Of a stretch of DNA of 64,000 bases, positions 42,801 to 55,099 are shown in pieces. The stretch comes from Aristolochia californica (lineage: Eukaryota; Streptophyta; Magnoliopsida; Piperales; Aristolochiaceae), in NCBI GenBank assembly GCA_029961685.1, contig JARWKL010000004.1:47911324-47975323 (forward strand), written 5' to 3'. The translations under genes and the position numbers were made by a program. The notes beneath the pieces are model-generated. The model did not search any database and was not told the origin of the DNA. It was given only the letters and a program-made list of their open reading frames with translations. Position 1 is the stretch's first letter. Every line of letters begins with the position of its first letter.

Positions 42801-44660
42801 AGTTCAGTGGGAGTAAATACATCTTCTTGATATTATATGTTGATGATATTCTGCTCACTAGTAGCGATATAGGCTTACTGCACGAAACCAAGTAATTTCT
42901 GACGAAGAAATCCGAGATGAAAGATTTTGGTGATGTGTCTTTTATATTAGGTATACAGATACTTAGAGATCGTTTGCAAGGTATCCTTAGGTTGTTACAA
43001 AAGAGCTATATCGATAAGGTGTTGACCAGATTCGGCATGAAAGATAGTAAACCAGGAGACACACCCGTCGCTAAAGAAGACAAGTTTAGTCTCAAACAGT
43101 GCCCCTAAAAATTATCTTGAAAAAATAGAGATGCAGAAAATTCCCTATGCATCAGTAGTAGGGAGTTTAATATCCGCTCGAGTTTGTACTCGTCCCGACA
43201 TAGCATTTATAGTATAAATTTTGGGCAGGTATTTGAGTAATCCGAGTATGTAACATTGGAAAGTAGCCAAATGCGTGATACGTTATTTGAGAAGAACAAA
43301 TTACTACATGCTTACTTATCGGAGATCAGACAATTTAGAGATCATTGGGTTCTCTGACTCCGACTTTGTCGGATGCCAAGATAGCAGATGCTCCACATTA
43401 GGCTACATCTTTATGTTGGGTGAATGAGCTATCTCATGGAAGTCTGCTAAGCAAACTCTCATAGCTTTTTCAACCATGGCTACGGAGTTCATTGCTTGTT
43501 TTGAGGCATCCAACCATGGAATATGGTTGTGAAACTTTGTCACTGGGCTGCGAGTGGTAGATGACATTGATAGGCCATTAAAGATTTATTGTGACAATAA
43601 CTCAACGGTACTTTATTCCAACAACAACAGGAGCTCAACGAAGTCAAAGTTTATCGATATTAAGTTTCTAGTTGTTAAGGAGAGAGTTCATGATAAGCAG
43701 ATTTCTATAGAACATATAGGGACTAACTCTATGCTAGCAGATCCATTAACCAAAGGTTTAACGCCTAAGGTCTTTCATGAGCACACTGCTCATATAGGTG
43801 TCATTTCTGAGGATACCTTGGTTTTGTGGGAGTCCTTATTTTGTACTATATGTTTGCTTAAGACATTGAGTTATTCGATTTTTCAGTAATAAAATTAATT
43901 GCTTATTATTCTATTTATGAACTTGCTTGTATTTTTTCTATGTGCAATGTTCACATTGCATTAAGGACTTTGAAAAGATCTCACTAAAGACTAAAGAAGG
44001 ACCAGTTGGAAATAGGCATGTTTGAGATCACATTGCATGTAATTTCTATGCTACTCATCCATATTTGATCCATGTCATTGAATGTATTAATATGGTAATC
44101 ATCGTGGTTTAGTCACGACTGTAATGTGATGAAAGTTGCGATGGTTCCATTATTAATATATACGATGGTTCCATTATTAATAGTATACAAATGCGCGCCT
44201 CAAGAATTTGTGATATAATTGTTTCAGAAATGATATGTAACCCAAGTGGGAGATTGTTAGGAAATTCACATTTCCTATTCTAATTTGGGTAACATATTTA
44301 TTATGCAATTATATTTTCTATTTTTAATGGAATGGGCTGAAATTAAGTGATTTAATTTTGTTAAGACCATTAATGAATGGGCCAATTGAGTAGATACTAT
44401 AGGGAATTATGAGAACCCTATTTAAGGAGACACAACATGGTTATGGTCCCCAAGATACTAAATCACACACAGTTTTTCTTCTCCCCATCCGGAAGAAAGA
44501 CGAGGTCTCATTGAGGTATAAGGCGATTTAGTTGAGGAAGACCACAACATCAATCTCTGTTACTATTGTTCGTCATAGTGATTCCGCAACAGAAAGACGA
44601 AACTTCTGAATGGATCCAAGTATTTATATTATACTCTACTCCTGAAATTTTCACATGTAA
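39849..44660 (+). mobile_element. Ty1/copia retrotransposon, dead, intergenic
   Basis: Plus-strand order gag, protease, integrase, RT, RNase H. Gag has NFKAWKDTMEIVLGC and a zinc knuckle in which the second Cys is Tyr (CNFYKKSGHMKKDC). Protease has WWVDFGATTHIS (D-F-G for D-S-G). Integrase has CVECIKGKQTNF, HADICGPFP and FIDNYSRFSYPY. RT has PIGCKWIFKTKRD, IDVKTAFLNGDI, SIYGLKQA and ILYVDDILLTSSD. RNase H ends with YCDNNSTVLYSNNN and LADPLTKGLTP. Several stops and frameshifts interrupt the frame, with decay worst near 43100-43550. A purine tract (AAGTGGGAGAT) precedes a 3' LTR start at 44255. No 5' LTR or primer site was found before gag. Confidence 0.9.
44255..44660 (+). repeat. Copia 3' LTR (right edge approximate)
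   Basis: Starts TGTTAGGAAATTCACA after the purine tract and contains a CCTATTTAAGG promoter-like box near 44418. The right end is placed at GTAAACA (about 44660) only because it mirrors the start; no second LTR is available to confirm it. Confidence 0.55.
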
Positions 44661-46078
44661 ACATAGATTTCTATATAGAATCCGAGCAATGAAATCTCAG
44701 ATAGGAGGAAGCAAAGGTGTACTGCTATATTCACATCTCCGCGTTGGAAGTTTGTGCCATTGGTTCGATCGACAAGGAGATGAGATTCAAAGACGACTAT
44801 GCTCCCAAACAGGACCTGAGTGATTTTATCCTGGAATGGCTAAACAAAAAGAAGCGGTTCTCAGTAGTTATCAGTGCTTAATAGTAATTGTTTCATCAGT
44901 GGAGACTTTTTTTCCTTTGCAGGGAGACGTGATATTATTGAAAGTAGTACATGATAATGAGGGACAAGGAGGATCTAAAAAGCTTACCATAGTGCAATCT
45001 TTCTTATTCTTTTAAAATTTACTTTGTAAAATCTCCCATCTACGATCTAGAAATAAATAATTTGTTGTTGTTGAGTACCCAATCAAGATAAAATTTATCA
45101 AACTGGTCAAAACAAAAAAACACTAATCATGGAATCTTGGCTACCATTGTTGTATATAAAATAATATAATAGAAAATATAAATGATAATTAGTTACAGTA
45201 ACATAATAGAAAAAAATTTATAAATGCGAAGTTTTGCAAAGAAATGGGGACTCCACCTATAAAGAAGGGTGATGCCACCTTGGGATGAGGAAGAAAAACC
45301 TTTCAGTGAAGGTGATTCTACTGGTTTCAGTGAGCCCCTTGATTTTATAAATATTTATTTTAAAATCAGCCCTGTCTAAAAATCCGTAACTTTTAAAAAG
45401 AGATGGATACAGTGGCGAAGAAGACCGCAGGATTCACTGGCTGGGTGACAAGAACCCCACCGTTGCCCATTACCCTCCCTAGAAAGCAGGGAAACGGACA
45501 CCTCTACCCACCACCTCAATCACACTCTCCCAAACAAGTAGGGGAGGATGTCTAAGTCCAGCCCAATTTCGATTTCGATGGATCTTTACTAAAAATACAT
45601 GAAATAAAAATAATAATTCAGTCACTACAGAAAAAAGGAGAAAAGCAACAAAATTAGGGGCAGAGATAATCTAAACATTTCGCGAGGATGAGAGTAATTA
45701 ACCCATTAAAACCTTTTGTCATAAAAAAACACAGTAAAAAATATATGTTCGGGCCCTTTTTGCCCACTTTGATACACTTCAGCCGTATTACCAAGGCAAT
45801 GAACAAAATAAAAAAGCATCCTACATCCGCTGGGAGACTTTACAACGGTAAGATTCAAAAGAATAAGAACGGACTAGACTAATTTTAACCAAGGGAATCC
45901 AGCTAAGATAAGAATCTTACATCAATCCTCTTCACCTTCAGTCATATCAAACCCTCCTGCACAGAAAGAATCTTGGATGGAAAACACTACCTACAATATG
46001 AGTTCATACATCGTGAAGCACTGATCCAAAGGACCAACCAGACGTTTTTTTTTGTTCAGACAATCCAGGATAAATTAC
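44661..46078. other. Intergenic between copia and transporter
   Basis: No recognisable gene. A short plus-strand frame near 44740-44880 (YAPKQDLSDFILEWLNKKK) matches nothing I know. The stretch near 45900-46078 is probably the 3' UTR of the transporter. Confidence 0.45.
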
Positions 46079-49000
46079 TTAGGCATTAGATTGACCGAGC
46101 GCAATATCCTTCACTGTAGCAGTTTCCACAGCTTCTTTCAATAACCTTATATCCTCTTCAGTTAAGCTATCTTTATGTGCGACCTTGGAATTTGCTTGTT
46201 TCTCAATCTCTACAGCCCAACTGTAAATGATCATTCCAATGACAGCAAGAGCCATGCCAAGTATATTTTTCAGTGTCAATTCTGAATCAAAGAGCAGCCA
46301 CCCAAGAGTCAGCACACACACTGTTTTCATGTGGCCTAAAACCTGGAATGACACAGCTGAGAACCGGCCAATGCAGAGATACTGGCTGACATTGCAGAAT
46401 ACAGCTAAAGAGCAGGATAGGAGTATGAAGACCTATGCCATCCATTGCAATCATTGGCAGTTAATTAATTAGCCAACAATTACAGAAACGATGAACTACT
46501 ATAAGATGGTGAGCAGTAAAAAGTAAAAGAAAGCAACTTACAATTGCACCAGAAGACAGTTTGTAGTTTATTATGTAGTGCCCATTGAGGTAATAATCTA
46601 CAAATGGACCAAACAAGAGAAGTGAGAGTGCTTGAATGGGTGCTGTCTTGCTTAGTTATTCAAATGAGCCAATGGAATATTTCTTTTGTAAGGATCCAAT
46701 AGACTGCATATCAAGAGAAGCCAGATAAGAAAGTGTCCATGTAAAGTAGATCTGTATAATACAAGATCCTTGCACAAAAATTATAAAGGAAGCTAAGTCA
46801 AGACTATGTCAAAGAAAGTTTGATCAAAGCTAAAGTTAATATAACAAGCTGTAGAAGTAATGGATTTGTTACTACAGCAAGTTGTTGACATAGAGCAAGT
46901 TGATGACATAGAGCAAATTGATGACATATAAACGTTTAAGACTTCGATTAGTTGTTCATATAGACCATCAGGTTTTATCCTTCTCTTCAGTCAATCATAA
47001 ATATAATCCTTGTATCTTCCAAAAAGAAAAACTAAAAATTATCTAACTTTTTGTCTATGACGAGAAATGAACAAAAAAGTAAACCACATTGCTCTGGTGG
47101 ATTTTCAATAAATAGATTAGAATTTAGAGAACTTGGACAAAGGAGCATGTGTAGAAGAAGCATGAGTTGGTGCTAATGGCCACGAGAAATTGATGGACAA
47201 ATTTAATGTGATTCCTTCCTTGAGCAGTACTCTAATTTTCAAATTGTCCTAGACCCGTTGGCTGTTATACTGCACCTTGTAGTGAAACCATATGCTTCTA
47301 CATGCAGCAAGACATGAGCAGTGACCATTCAATAGGAAACAGCTCTCACACGTAACAAATCAAACATACAAACATACTCCCATTGGACAATTGAATGAAC
47401 AAAAGAAACACCAAAAGAAGGTAGAAATGAAAAAGACAAAAGCAACTGGCTAACTGACAAACAGTAAGATGACATGCTCTCACAAAAATAGCATCAAAGT
47501 AAGCTTCTCAGATCCTGACACAGAAATTGGGGAACGTACGATAACAAAATTATAATCATGAACTCAAAAATATTCATTAGAGGAGACCCTAAAAATCAGA
47601 ACAAACATAAGAGTTTAGAAATATTAGGCAGTTCTCATCCCAAAAATGACAAACTAGATATCCCTACTACAAGACAAGTCAAAGTCCTTCACTGATTCAC
47701 CACAAAATTGATAAAACCGTTTTTATATGAAACTAAATTGTTGCAGGTAAAACATGTATACAATTCTATTTCGCTGATAATTCAACTTCAAAAAGAAAGC
47801 TCCTATATGAAGAAGCCATGTTCGGAAGTACTCACAATTTGTTGCAAGGATGTAGATAAAACTGCTATAGATGCACAAAGAAAACCCTTGAGATTCACTT
47901 TTACATCTGTTACTGTACATACTCCCACACCTACAACCACAACAACCACAGCCATCTTCACTTCCCTTGAGTAATTTTTGCCATGAAGAATCCACTCCAT
48001 TGTACAAACTACTGGAATCATGCTCAGCTTTGAAATCTGTGTCATTAAAATTACAACACTAATAACTATTTCCAACCACAGGAGACAACAAGTATACGCA
48101 CTAGACACTAAAAGGTGTTAGGTATCACAAACCTGATAAAAACCAACAGAGTTGAGCATAAGACTTAAGTTCATCCCAGTAATAGACATATTAGCAACAA
48201 TAGAGAACCACAGGAGCTCCCACAAGGGTACATGCTTTGATGCCGAATAACCGGTAGCATTGGAAACTAAGCCTACCAATGCAGTAACGGCAAAGTGGAA
48301 CCCAGTTAAGGTTGTGGCTGAAGAATCAACAGTATATCAAATGTTAGTTATATATAAATATTTACATATAAAACAAAGGGTAGTCGAATCCTAAAACTGT
48401 CTTTCGTTATGATCAGTAGTGGAAAATGTCAGAGCAAACTAACTTTATAATGGTATAAAAAACTTCATGGCAGGATGAGAATGACTTACTATATCTAAAT
48501 CATACATACCTACAACTAAGAAAATTTAATTGGTTAAATTAATGGGAAAAGAATTAACTGAACTAAATAGAGAAGAGCAAGTAAGTACTCTGATCCACAT
48601 AGATACATCTCAGATAGAAAAGAAATAAAACCCTTCTGCTTAATAAAATCCAGTAAGATAAGCACTGCCAAGTAAACAAAGAAAGGATAAAGAAGAAAAT
48701 AATAATAGAAATATGATAATGAAGAAATATTAAAGGATAAAGAAGGAAATAATAGTAGAAATATGATGTTCGTCACTATTACCTGGCTTTTAATTAATCT
48801 AAGTTTGCAGGTTAAAGTATAAGTACGCAATTTTAACCACTTGATGCAAAGAACACAGGAACCATGGCTTGCATAACTGTACTAAATCATACGAGTTACA
48901 ATCTGATTTGCAATATTATAATTATGAGAAAACATTGGCGGAAATATTAAAAAGAAAATATCAAGTCGGAGAAGTCAAACAGTGCGAATTAAAAAGTAAG

Positions 49001-49835
49001 TTGCAAAAAGCACACAAATAAAATAACTAGGAAGGATCGTTACGGGAATAATTCGCATACGCAGAAATCCTAGATAAATATTGCAAATACATGACGCGAC
49101 AGGACATCATAATTCAGCGGAACACAAAGAGAGTATCAAAGATAAAATCTTTTCGAGAAATATTCAATTGTAAAAATAAGTTTCTGTATAGTATCTCACC
49201 AATGAGCTATCAGATCTGAGGAGGCATTGCATGGAATCAAGAAAGATTAACGTTGAGCGGTTGAGAGAATGCACTACTAATTTATGACTGAAAATATCTG
49301 GCTCATTGGATAAAATTTTCATAAAGAACAGGCAGAAATTGAAGGACACATATTTCAGATAAATTTGATTAATACGAAATGGAATGATAAGATGGAAACT
49401 GAATCCAATTGTACAAAAGAACAACAGATAAAAAGGGATCACAGCAAGGAAAAAGTAATCGAATGGCCACCTCGAGAGGAGATAGATAGGGCAGACAGAG
49501 AAATTCAGGGCTGAAAAGAAAGAGGGACGGGTTATCAAGAAAAAGAAAGAAAAGAATGAGGAATGGTTCACAAAAAATTAAAAAAGAAAGCGGATGTAAA
49601 TCTCGGGAAACATATTTCAAGGGCCAGAAATCGATAAGAATGAAGAAAAAACGGAGATCTAATAGAACAGGGAGAAATGAGAGAAGGAGAAAGGCTACCG
49701 ACCGAAGCTGAAAGCATAACCGCTAGGAGACAGGAGTTGCTTGTTAGCCATGATAATGCCGACAGAGCTGACGACGTTCATAGCCCAGGCTCCAACATCG
49801 GAGACAGCGGATTTCTTTTCGCTCCACTCCGTCAT
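46079..49835 (-). pseudogene. URGT: UDP-rhamnose/UDP-galactose transporter (URGT-like) with a premature stop
   Basis: Golgi nucleotide-sugar transporter of the plant NST-KT/TPT superfamily, which brings UDP-sugars into the lumen for cell-wall polysaccharides. Five minus-strand exons: 49703-49835, 48133-48317, 47836-48036, 46542-46703 and 46079-46432, all GT-AG and in phase, 344 codons (usual about 345). Residues start MTEWSEKKSAVSDVGAWAMN. Family blocks follow: [77 protein letters not shown] and [10 protein letters not shown]. At codon 189 (46656-46658) the expected Leu in SFELLSKTAP is TAA, probably TTA to TAA. Everything else is intact, so this is a recent null allele, a pseudogene at an early stage, or a base error. 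A decayed partial duplicate lies at 37.7-38.5 kb. Confidence 0.9.
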
Positions 49836-51650
49836 CGTATCCTTCTTCTTCTTGGGTCCGATGAGAGATCACCAGTGCTCGGAATTAGGGGCGCTCCCAG
49901 GTGATGGATCGCCAATGGCGGGCAAGGAAAGGCTTGGTTGCTTATGTGCTGTGACGGCACAGGAAAAGAAAAAGGAGCTATCCGAGTCTCTGGACTAAGT
50001 TAATAAAGGGAAGGGGGACGGTTAGAGAGGGTTCTTGTATCATGCATTCGTTTCTTGCCGCATGTTTTCAAAGGATATTCTTCTTCCTCGTCTTAGTCCG
50101 CGGCTTAGGTGCTTGAACAAAATAGACGGCACCAAATGCTAAGCTTTCCCCTCTCCGCTTATCACAATCTCCCACCAAGAAATTTGGCAATTACGGCAAA
50201 AAGCTAAAAAGAGGTCTCAGTCCCTCTTCTCCCTCATTTTTTTTCCTATCAATCTTAGGTTAATCCTAGTATTTTTTTCTCACCTCTTTTGCTTATCACC
50301 TGTGGACCGAGTCAGTTACAAATCCGCAACGGGACAGAATGACCGACAGGCCGACGATGAGAAGGAGAAGAAGGCAATCTCTCTATTTATCGCAAACCAG
50401 TAACAGAGGAGGCTGAGGAAAAAAAATAAAATATAAACTATAACAGCGAAGATGGACGGAAATGGGAATGCAGGGAAAGGGAAAAGAATCTAAAAGTGGA
50501 AGCCCAACCGAAACGAAGGGAGAGAATGGTAAAGACAGAGAAAGGTGAGAAGGAGGACTAGCGCCACCGCCACCGCCACTATTGGAAGCTGTCAAAATCG
50601 GGATGTCCTTAGTGGCCGATTTTGGAGAAGAATCCAATTATACTAGCAGTTTGGCAAATTAGCAGTGCAGAAGGGTAGAAAGTAAGAAATTAAAAAATAA
50701 AAAACAAAACAGAGAGGGAAGTGAAAATGAAGTTGAAACAAGTTAACGTGCACTATGTAGTTTATTTAATTATACCGTTGGTCACGATTCAACCCAAAAT
50801 TACGAATCATAACACGTAAAACTTTTTTTTATTGTCTCGCGCTCTCTCCTCCGGCTTTCCTCCCCCCAAATTTATTATAGTTACACATAATTATTATATT
50901 ATTTTATAATAAATTATATTTATAAATTAATATAATATTTTATTAATAAATATATTATTATATTTTAATATTATATTAAAATATTTTATCAATATAATAA
51001 TTATAATTAATTAATTAAATATATTATAAAAAAATTCTGTTCTGTGCAGTATATTTTTTGATTGTGGACATAACCCAACTTTATTTAACAGGACCGGCGT
51101 TTGAGACTCGAACTGATTGAATAATAAATGTTTAGATAAGATCCTGCTGTGCCCTTCAACTGGACTAGCCGCGAACCGCGAACGCCACTTCTGGTCGCTT
51201 CGCTTGGCACTTTCAATCCTACTCCCAGTCCCAAGCAGGGCAGAAAGTAGTTGGGGCTGCACCATAAAACTTTTATGTTTTGCAGCAGGGGGGCCACCAT
51301 TGATTAGTCCGGAACCATTTCAATATATTGTACAGTAACAATATGAAACTCTCCTCCACTGACTCAGCTCAAGAGGAAATCAACTAGAGGATATAAAAGC
51401 TATAGGTTTGTCATATCTGATTATATTACATAAGTCCTTGAATCCGCTGAACTTCGCCGACTGAGTGGTGCCTTTTTGGGCAACAGCATTAAACAACGAG
51501 AAATGTAGCTAAATCATATTGCTGGTCGAATCACTGCTTATCGCATTGATTATGTAGACAATGAGAAAACATCTCTGTTTTACGAGTATTCGTTTTCAGA
51601 GTGATTCAACTAAGAATGTGAAAGACATAACTGTGCTTTAATTTAGTTTC
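49836..51650. other. Upstream region of the transporter gene
   Basis: No gene recognised. A minus-strand frame at 50383-50637 has a Gly/Ser/Pro-rich start but no ATG and reads like composition noise. 50870-51030 is almost pure A/T with TTAATTAATTAA, a possible matrix-attachment-like island. Confidence 0.45.
50870..51035. repeat. AT-rich island
   Basis: About 165 bases nearly free of G and C, built from ATTATATT, AATAATAT and TTAATTAA words with many short palindromes. Confidence 0.7.
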
Positions 51651-52493
51651 CCCCTGGTGTCAAATTTATCTATTAATCTGAAGGAATTGAATAAAAAATT
51701 AGTTATATATGTAATTGAGCCCCTCATCTCTCCACGCTGTCGCCCCTCTGCCATCCCCTCTGTCGGCTACTCCCTCGCCGGCGCCGCACCAGAACATCTC
51801 TCGGCCGGCCTAAGTTCAGGGGGGAAATTATTTTCCCCTTTCCCTCGACTGCCCGTCCAGCATATAGCGTGCGAAATCATTCCTATATTCTACAGAGACA
51901 GTCTTGATACCAACTGGGAATACAACAGCAAGCCCGAATCCATACTATGACCTGGAGATGGAGGCTGAAGTGGATTACCTGCCTCATATCAAGAATCCCA
52001 TGGAGCTCCCTAATTTTGATTACACAAACAGCATAAGGCGATATCCGCCTGAGACAGTCTATCACCAATGCCATGAGAGGAGGCAGGAATAATCGTCCCC
52101 AAGCGAAACCAGAAATGATACAACGATCATCCCACACCTTCCTCCCCCTGCACAGAATAAAAAAAGTCAGGCCGGTCGAAAACATCAGAGGGGTACCATT
52201 GAGGTACACATACGGCCGAAGGAAATCAATCCAGTTAGTGAAAGCATCGAAAATTCGTAGTAAAAGAAAACGAAAAAACCAATACAGAGAACTCCCAAGG
52301 AAATAAATCCTACCAACTAGAAGGAGCATGAAATACAAAATAGACAAAGACCAGTTTAAAGACATTTGAGAAAAAGTAGGACCGATTCTTAGAAGACATC
52401 AACGCGCCTCCTTAAAAATGCGCAAAGCAGACATCAACGCATTATGCCGGGAGAGAATCAGAAAGCTACAAACAACAACCGACTCAATAAACA

Positions 52494-53460
52494 ATGAACA
52501 TTATTATGTCTTGGAATGTACGAGGTCTGGGTCTACACAGCAAACGGACAATAGTCAGAGAGATGTTAAAAAAACAAAATAACAGTGGCCTTCTTTCAAG
52601 AAACAAATTTGTCTAAATTAACCATCCAACATGCCAAAGACATTTGCACACAAGGAGCCAAAACGGATAGCAGCCAAAGCAGAGACCTCGGCAGGTTAAT
52701 TAGCAATTCTCAGGGATCATCGACATTTGGGAGTGATCAACTCCCAGGAGGGACAACATACACTTGCAATCCACTTTAATCAGTCAAAGATGGGGTTGGC
52801 TCACTGGAGAACAGTATCAGTCTACGTACCCAACTGCAACTCTAAGACGCAGGATCTGTGGTGATATCGATGTAATCAGATATGGCTTTGAGAAGAATCA
52901 ATGCACCATTTGTCAGATTTTATTGCATGCCATGCCTTGATCGAACCCTCTTTATCTGGAGCGGAATTCACATGGTCGAATGGTAGATCCTCTCCAGTAA
53001 TGGCCCAGCTAGACAAATTCATAGTAGATCAGCATTGGTTTGATCTACATGGAAATTCAACAGGAAAAAACCTCTGATCACTGCCCCATTCTACTTGAAA
53101 CAACTCCAGACATGTGGGGTTCTCCCCCCCTTTCAATTTGAAGATGTTTGGCCAGGGGGGAAAGGCTTTAAAAACACAATCCCATTGGCAGGAGTGCAAC
53201 ATAACAAGTTCAGCAACTTACCAGTTCTGCCAAAAATTCAAAACTGCTGTAGTAAAGAATCAAGGCATGGCGAGTGGCAAGACAGTTAAACTTTGAGAAG
53301 GAAAAAAACTGCCTCTTACAAAAAATGTAGGAAATCGATAGAAAAAGGGGAACAACAAACACTAACTATACCAGAAAATAAAGAGAGCTCAGAAGCTATT
53401 AAAACAATTGTCAACCAGGGATAAAAGAGGGGGATGACAACATTCGTTTCCACATTATCA
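52494..53460 (+). mobile_element. LINE 5' half: endonuclease domain remnant
   Basis: Starts with the AP-endonuclease block (MNIIMSWNVRGLGLHSKRT), then VAFFQETNLSKLT after a one-base shift, VYVPNCNSKTQ, FTWSNGRSSPVMAQLDKF, SDHCPILLET-like text, PPFQFEDVW and IKEGDDNIRFH, the linker before reverse transcriptase. Frameshifts occur between blocks. Bases 51650-52493 upstream may be its 5' UTR/ORF1, but I cannot recognise a gag-like protein there. The right end is not clear. Confidence 0.8.
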
Positions 53461-53999
53461 GTGTAACCATGAAGTGAGTATTATTTTGTTTGCACAGATC
53501 ATGATATCAACCAAAATACAGGAGAATATTTATCTGAACTCGCTTCAGATGCAAATTATCTTTGTCATACTTTTTCCTGTGAATTCAAGAGACAATATTC
53601 TGAGTTCAAAGACAGCATTCTCAATTGCTAGCCTTCTTCTGTCCCGGTCATTGCTCAGGATGCTTGGGTAGAATTCACACGCCAGAGGATTTCTGATGCC
53701 ATATCAGAGGAGAAATCTGGAAAGCAAAAGCTTCTTTGAGATGTAACTATTGCAGGCAGAGGAGAGATGATGGCTTCTTGAAAGAATTGCTGTTGAGAAG
53801 GACCAGTCAACAATTAGATTCAAGAAATAGCTCAGGAGATTAGTCCCTTGCATTCCAATTGGATACAGTATAGGACTGGAATTGCAGATACATATAATGA
53901 AGAGACTACAACTAAGACAAAGCTTTACTTAGCTGACAAAGGCATTCAAATGTTGACCAACAGAAGCTATTACTTAGAAACATTGAGTGACAGCCAAAT

Positions 54000-54560
54000 A
54001 TCATTAAAAAGCCTGGTAAGAAGACAGATGAGAAAGCTACACTTCAATCAACTAAAATCTGCATTGTTACAAGCACAGTGCAAGCACTTGCAAAGCCACA
54101 ATGAACACACCAAGGTCCACAAAATCGTGAGACTAAAAATTTTAGGAAGCAAAAAGACAAAAACTCGTTGAATCCCATATATGGTAGACTTATACCAATT
54201 TACTCTTTCGCTTGTCATTATTTCATATATGGAAACAATGGATTTGTTGCTCTGAATTTGATTAAAAGATGCTGACAAAAACAAATGCTTCATCAGCGAA
54301 TAGAAGGATGGGAATATCAAGCTCCTAGTTGTCATGGACCTGGTTTACCCAACTGAATTCAAACAATTGTTAGTCCTGAAAGAGCTTCACTAATTAGGTT
54401 GAATAATATTGGGAATAAAAGGTCCATTTGCCTAATGCCCCTCTTCTAAAATACCCGTTTTACCTCCTCGTTTAGAATAACGAAAATGTTCTCGATGAAT
54501 TGTAGCTCATTATCTATCTCCTCCATCTTCTCCCACAACCCATCCTTAACATAACAAAAT
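54000..54560 (-). mobile_element. LINE reverse-transcriptase fragment, minus strand
   Basis: On the minus strand: FVILNEEVKRVF, a stop, KRGIRQMDLLFPILFNLI (RGIRQGDPLSPxLF block), then IPILLFADEAFVFVS (the FADD catalytic block with Glu for the second Asp) and SIYEIMTSERVNWYKSTIYG. These are successive RT motifs of plant LINEs, about 550 bases in all. It lies tail to tail with the endonuclease remnant on the other strand and may be a different copy. Confidence 0.75.
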
Positions 54561-54951
54561 ACAAGAAATTTCAACTCACATCATCATACACTTAAACCAA
54601 TCTTTATGAGCACTCTTTGAAGCTTGCATTTATGAAAAAGATCCACCATCTCATGAGCAACAAGCCAGGTATGCTGTAATGGCATATTGGCTGGGTTGAA
54701 TAATGGAAGGAAGGAAATGACTTAATTGATTTGATAGTACCTTTAAAATAATTTTCAATATACCAATAGTGATACTAACACACCTAAAATCTGATGCAGT
54801 TTCCGCTCGGTGCTTCAGTGGAAAAATGCAGTGAAGGATTGCCTAACAAGACATATATGAAAAGATTTTAGTTTTGTTTCCGTTCTGTTTAATAAATGGC
54901 AGACTGAAAATTGAGCAATTGGATAAAATTGACGCCCCTACCTAAACCTGC

Positions 54952-55095
54952 AAACCATTGAAGCCCCAAACCTTCAAACTATCAAAGCCCTAAACCTTCA
55001 AACCACTGAAGCCCTAAACCTTCAAACCGTTGAAGCCCTAAATCTTCAAAAAGTTCAAAGCCTAAACCTTGAAACCATTCCAACCCTATTAAACC
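54952..55095 (+). repeat. 24-bp minisatellite containing telomere-like CCCTAAA
   Basis: Six units of exactly 24 bases starting AAACCATTG, AAACTATCA, AAACCACTG, AAACCGTTG, AAAAAGTTC and AAACCATTC. The core GCCCTAAACCTTC is conserved in most, and the last unit decays. TTTAGGG words also occur nearby at about 55412-55424. Confidence 0.9.
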
Positions 55096-55099
55096 TTTA

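Noticed and set aside
50383..50637. Gly/Ser-rich minus-strand frame as a first exon
   Set aside because: No ATG, no credible donor tied to a downstream exon, and it lies in the transporter's promoter region.
51883..52365. 160-codon minus-strand open frame with hydrophobic text
   Set aside because: No family resemblance; it is antisense to the probable LINE 5' region and its hydrophobicity follows from A-rich sequence on the other strand.
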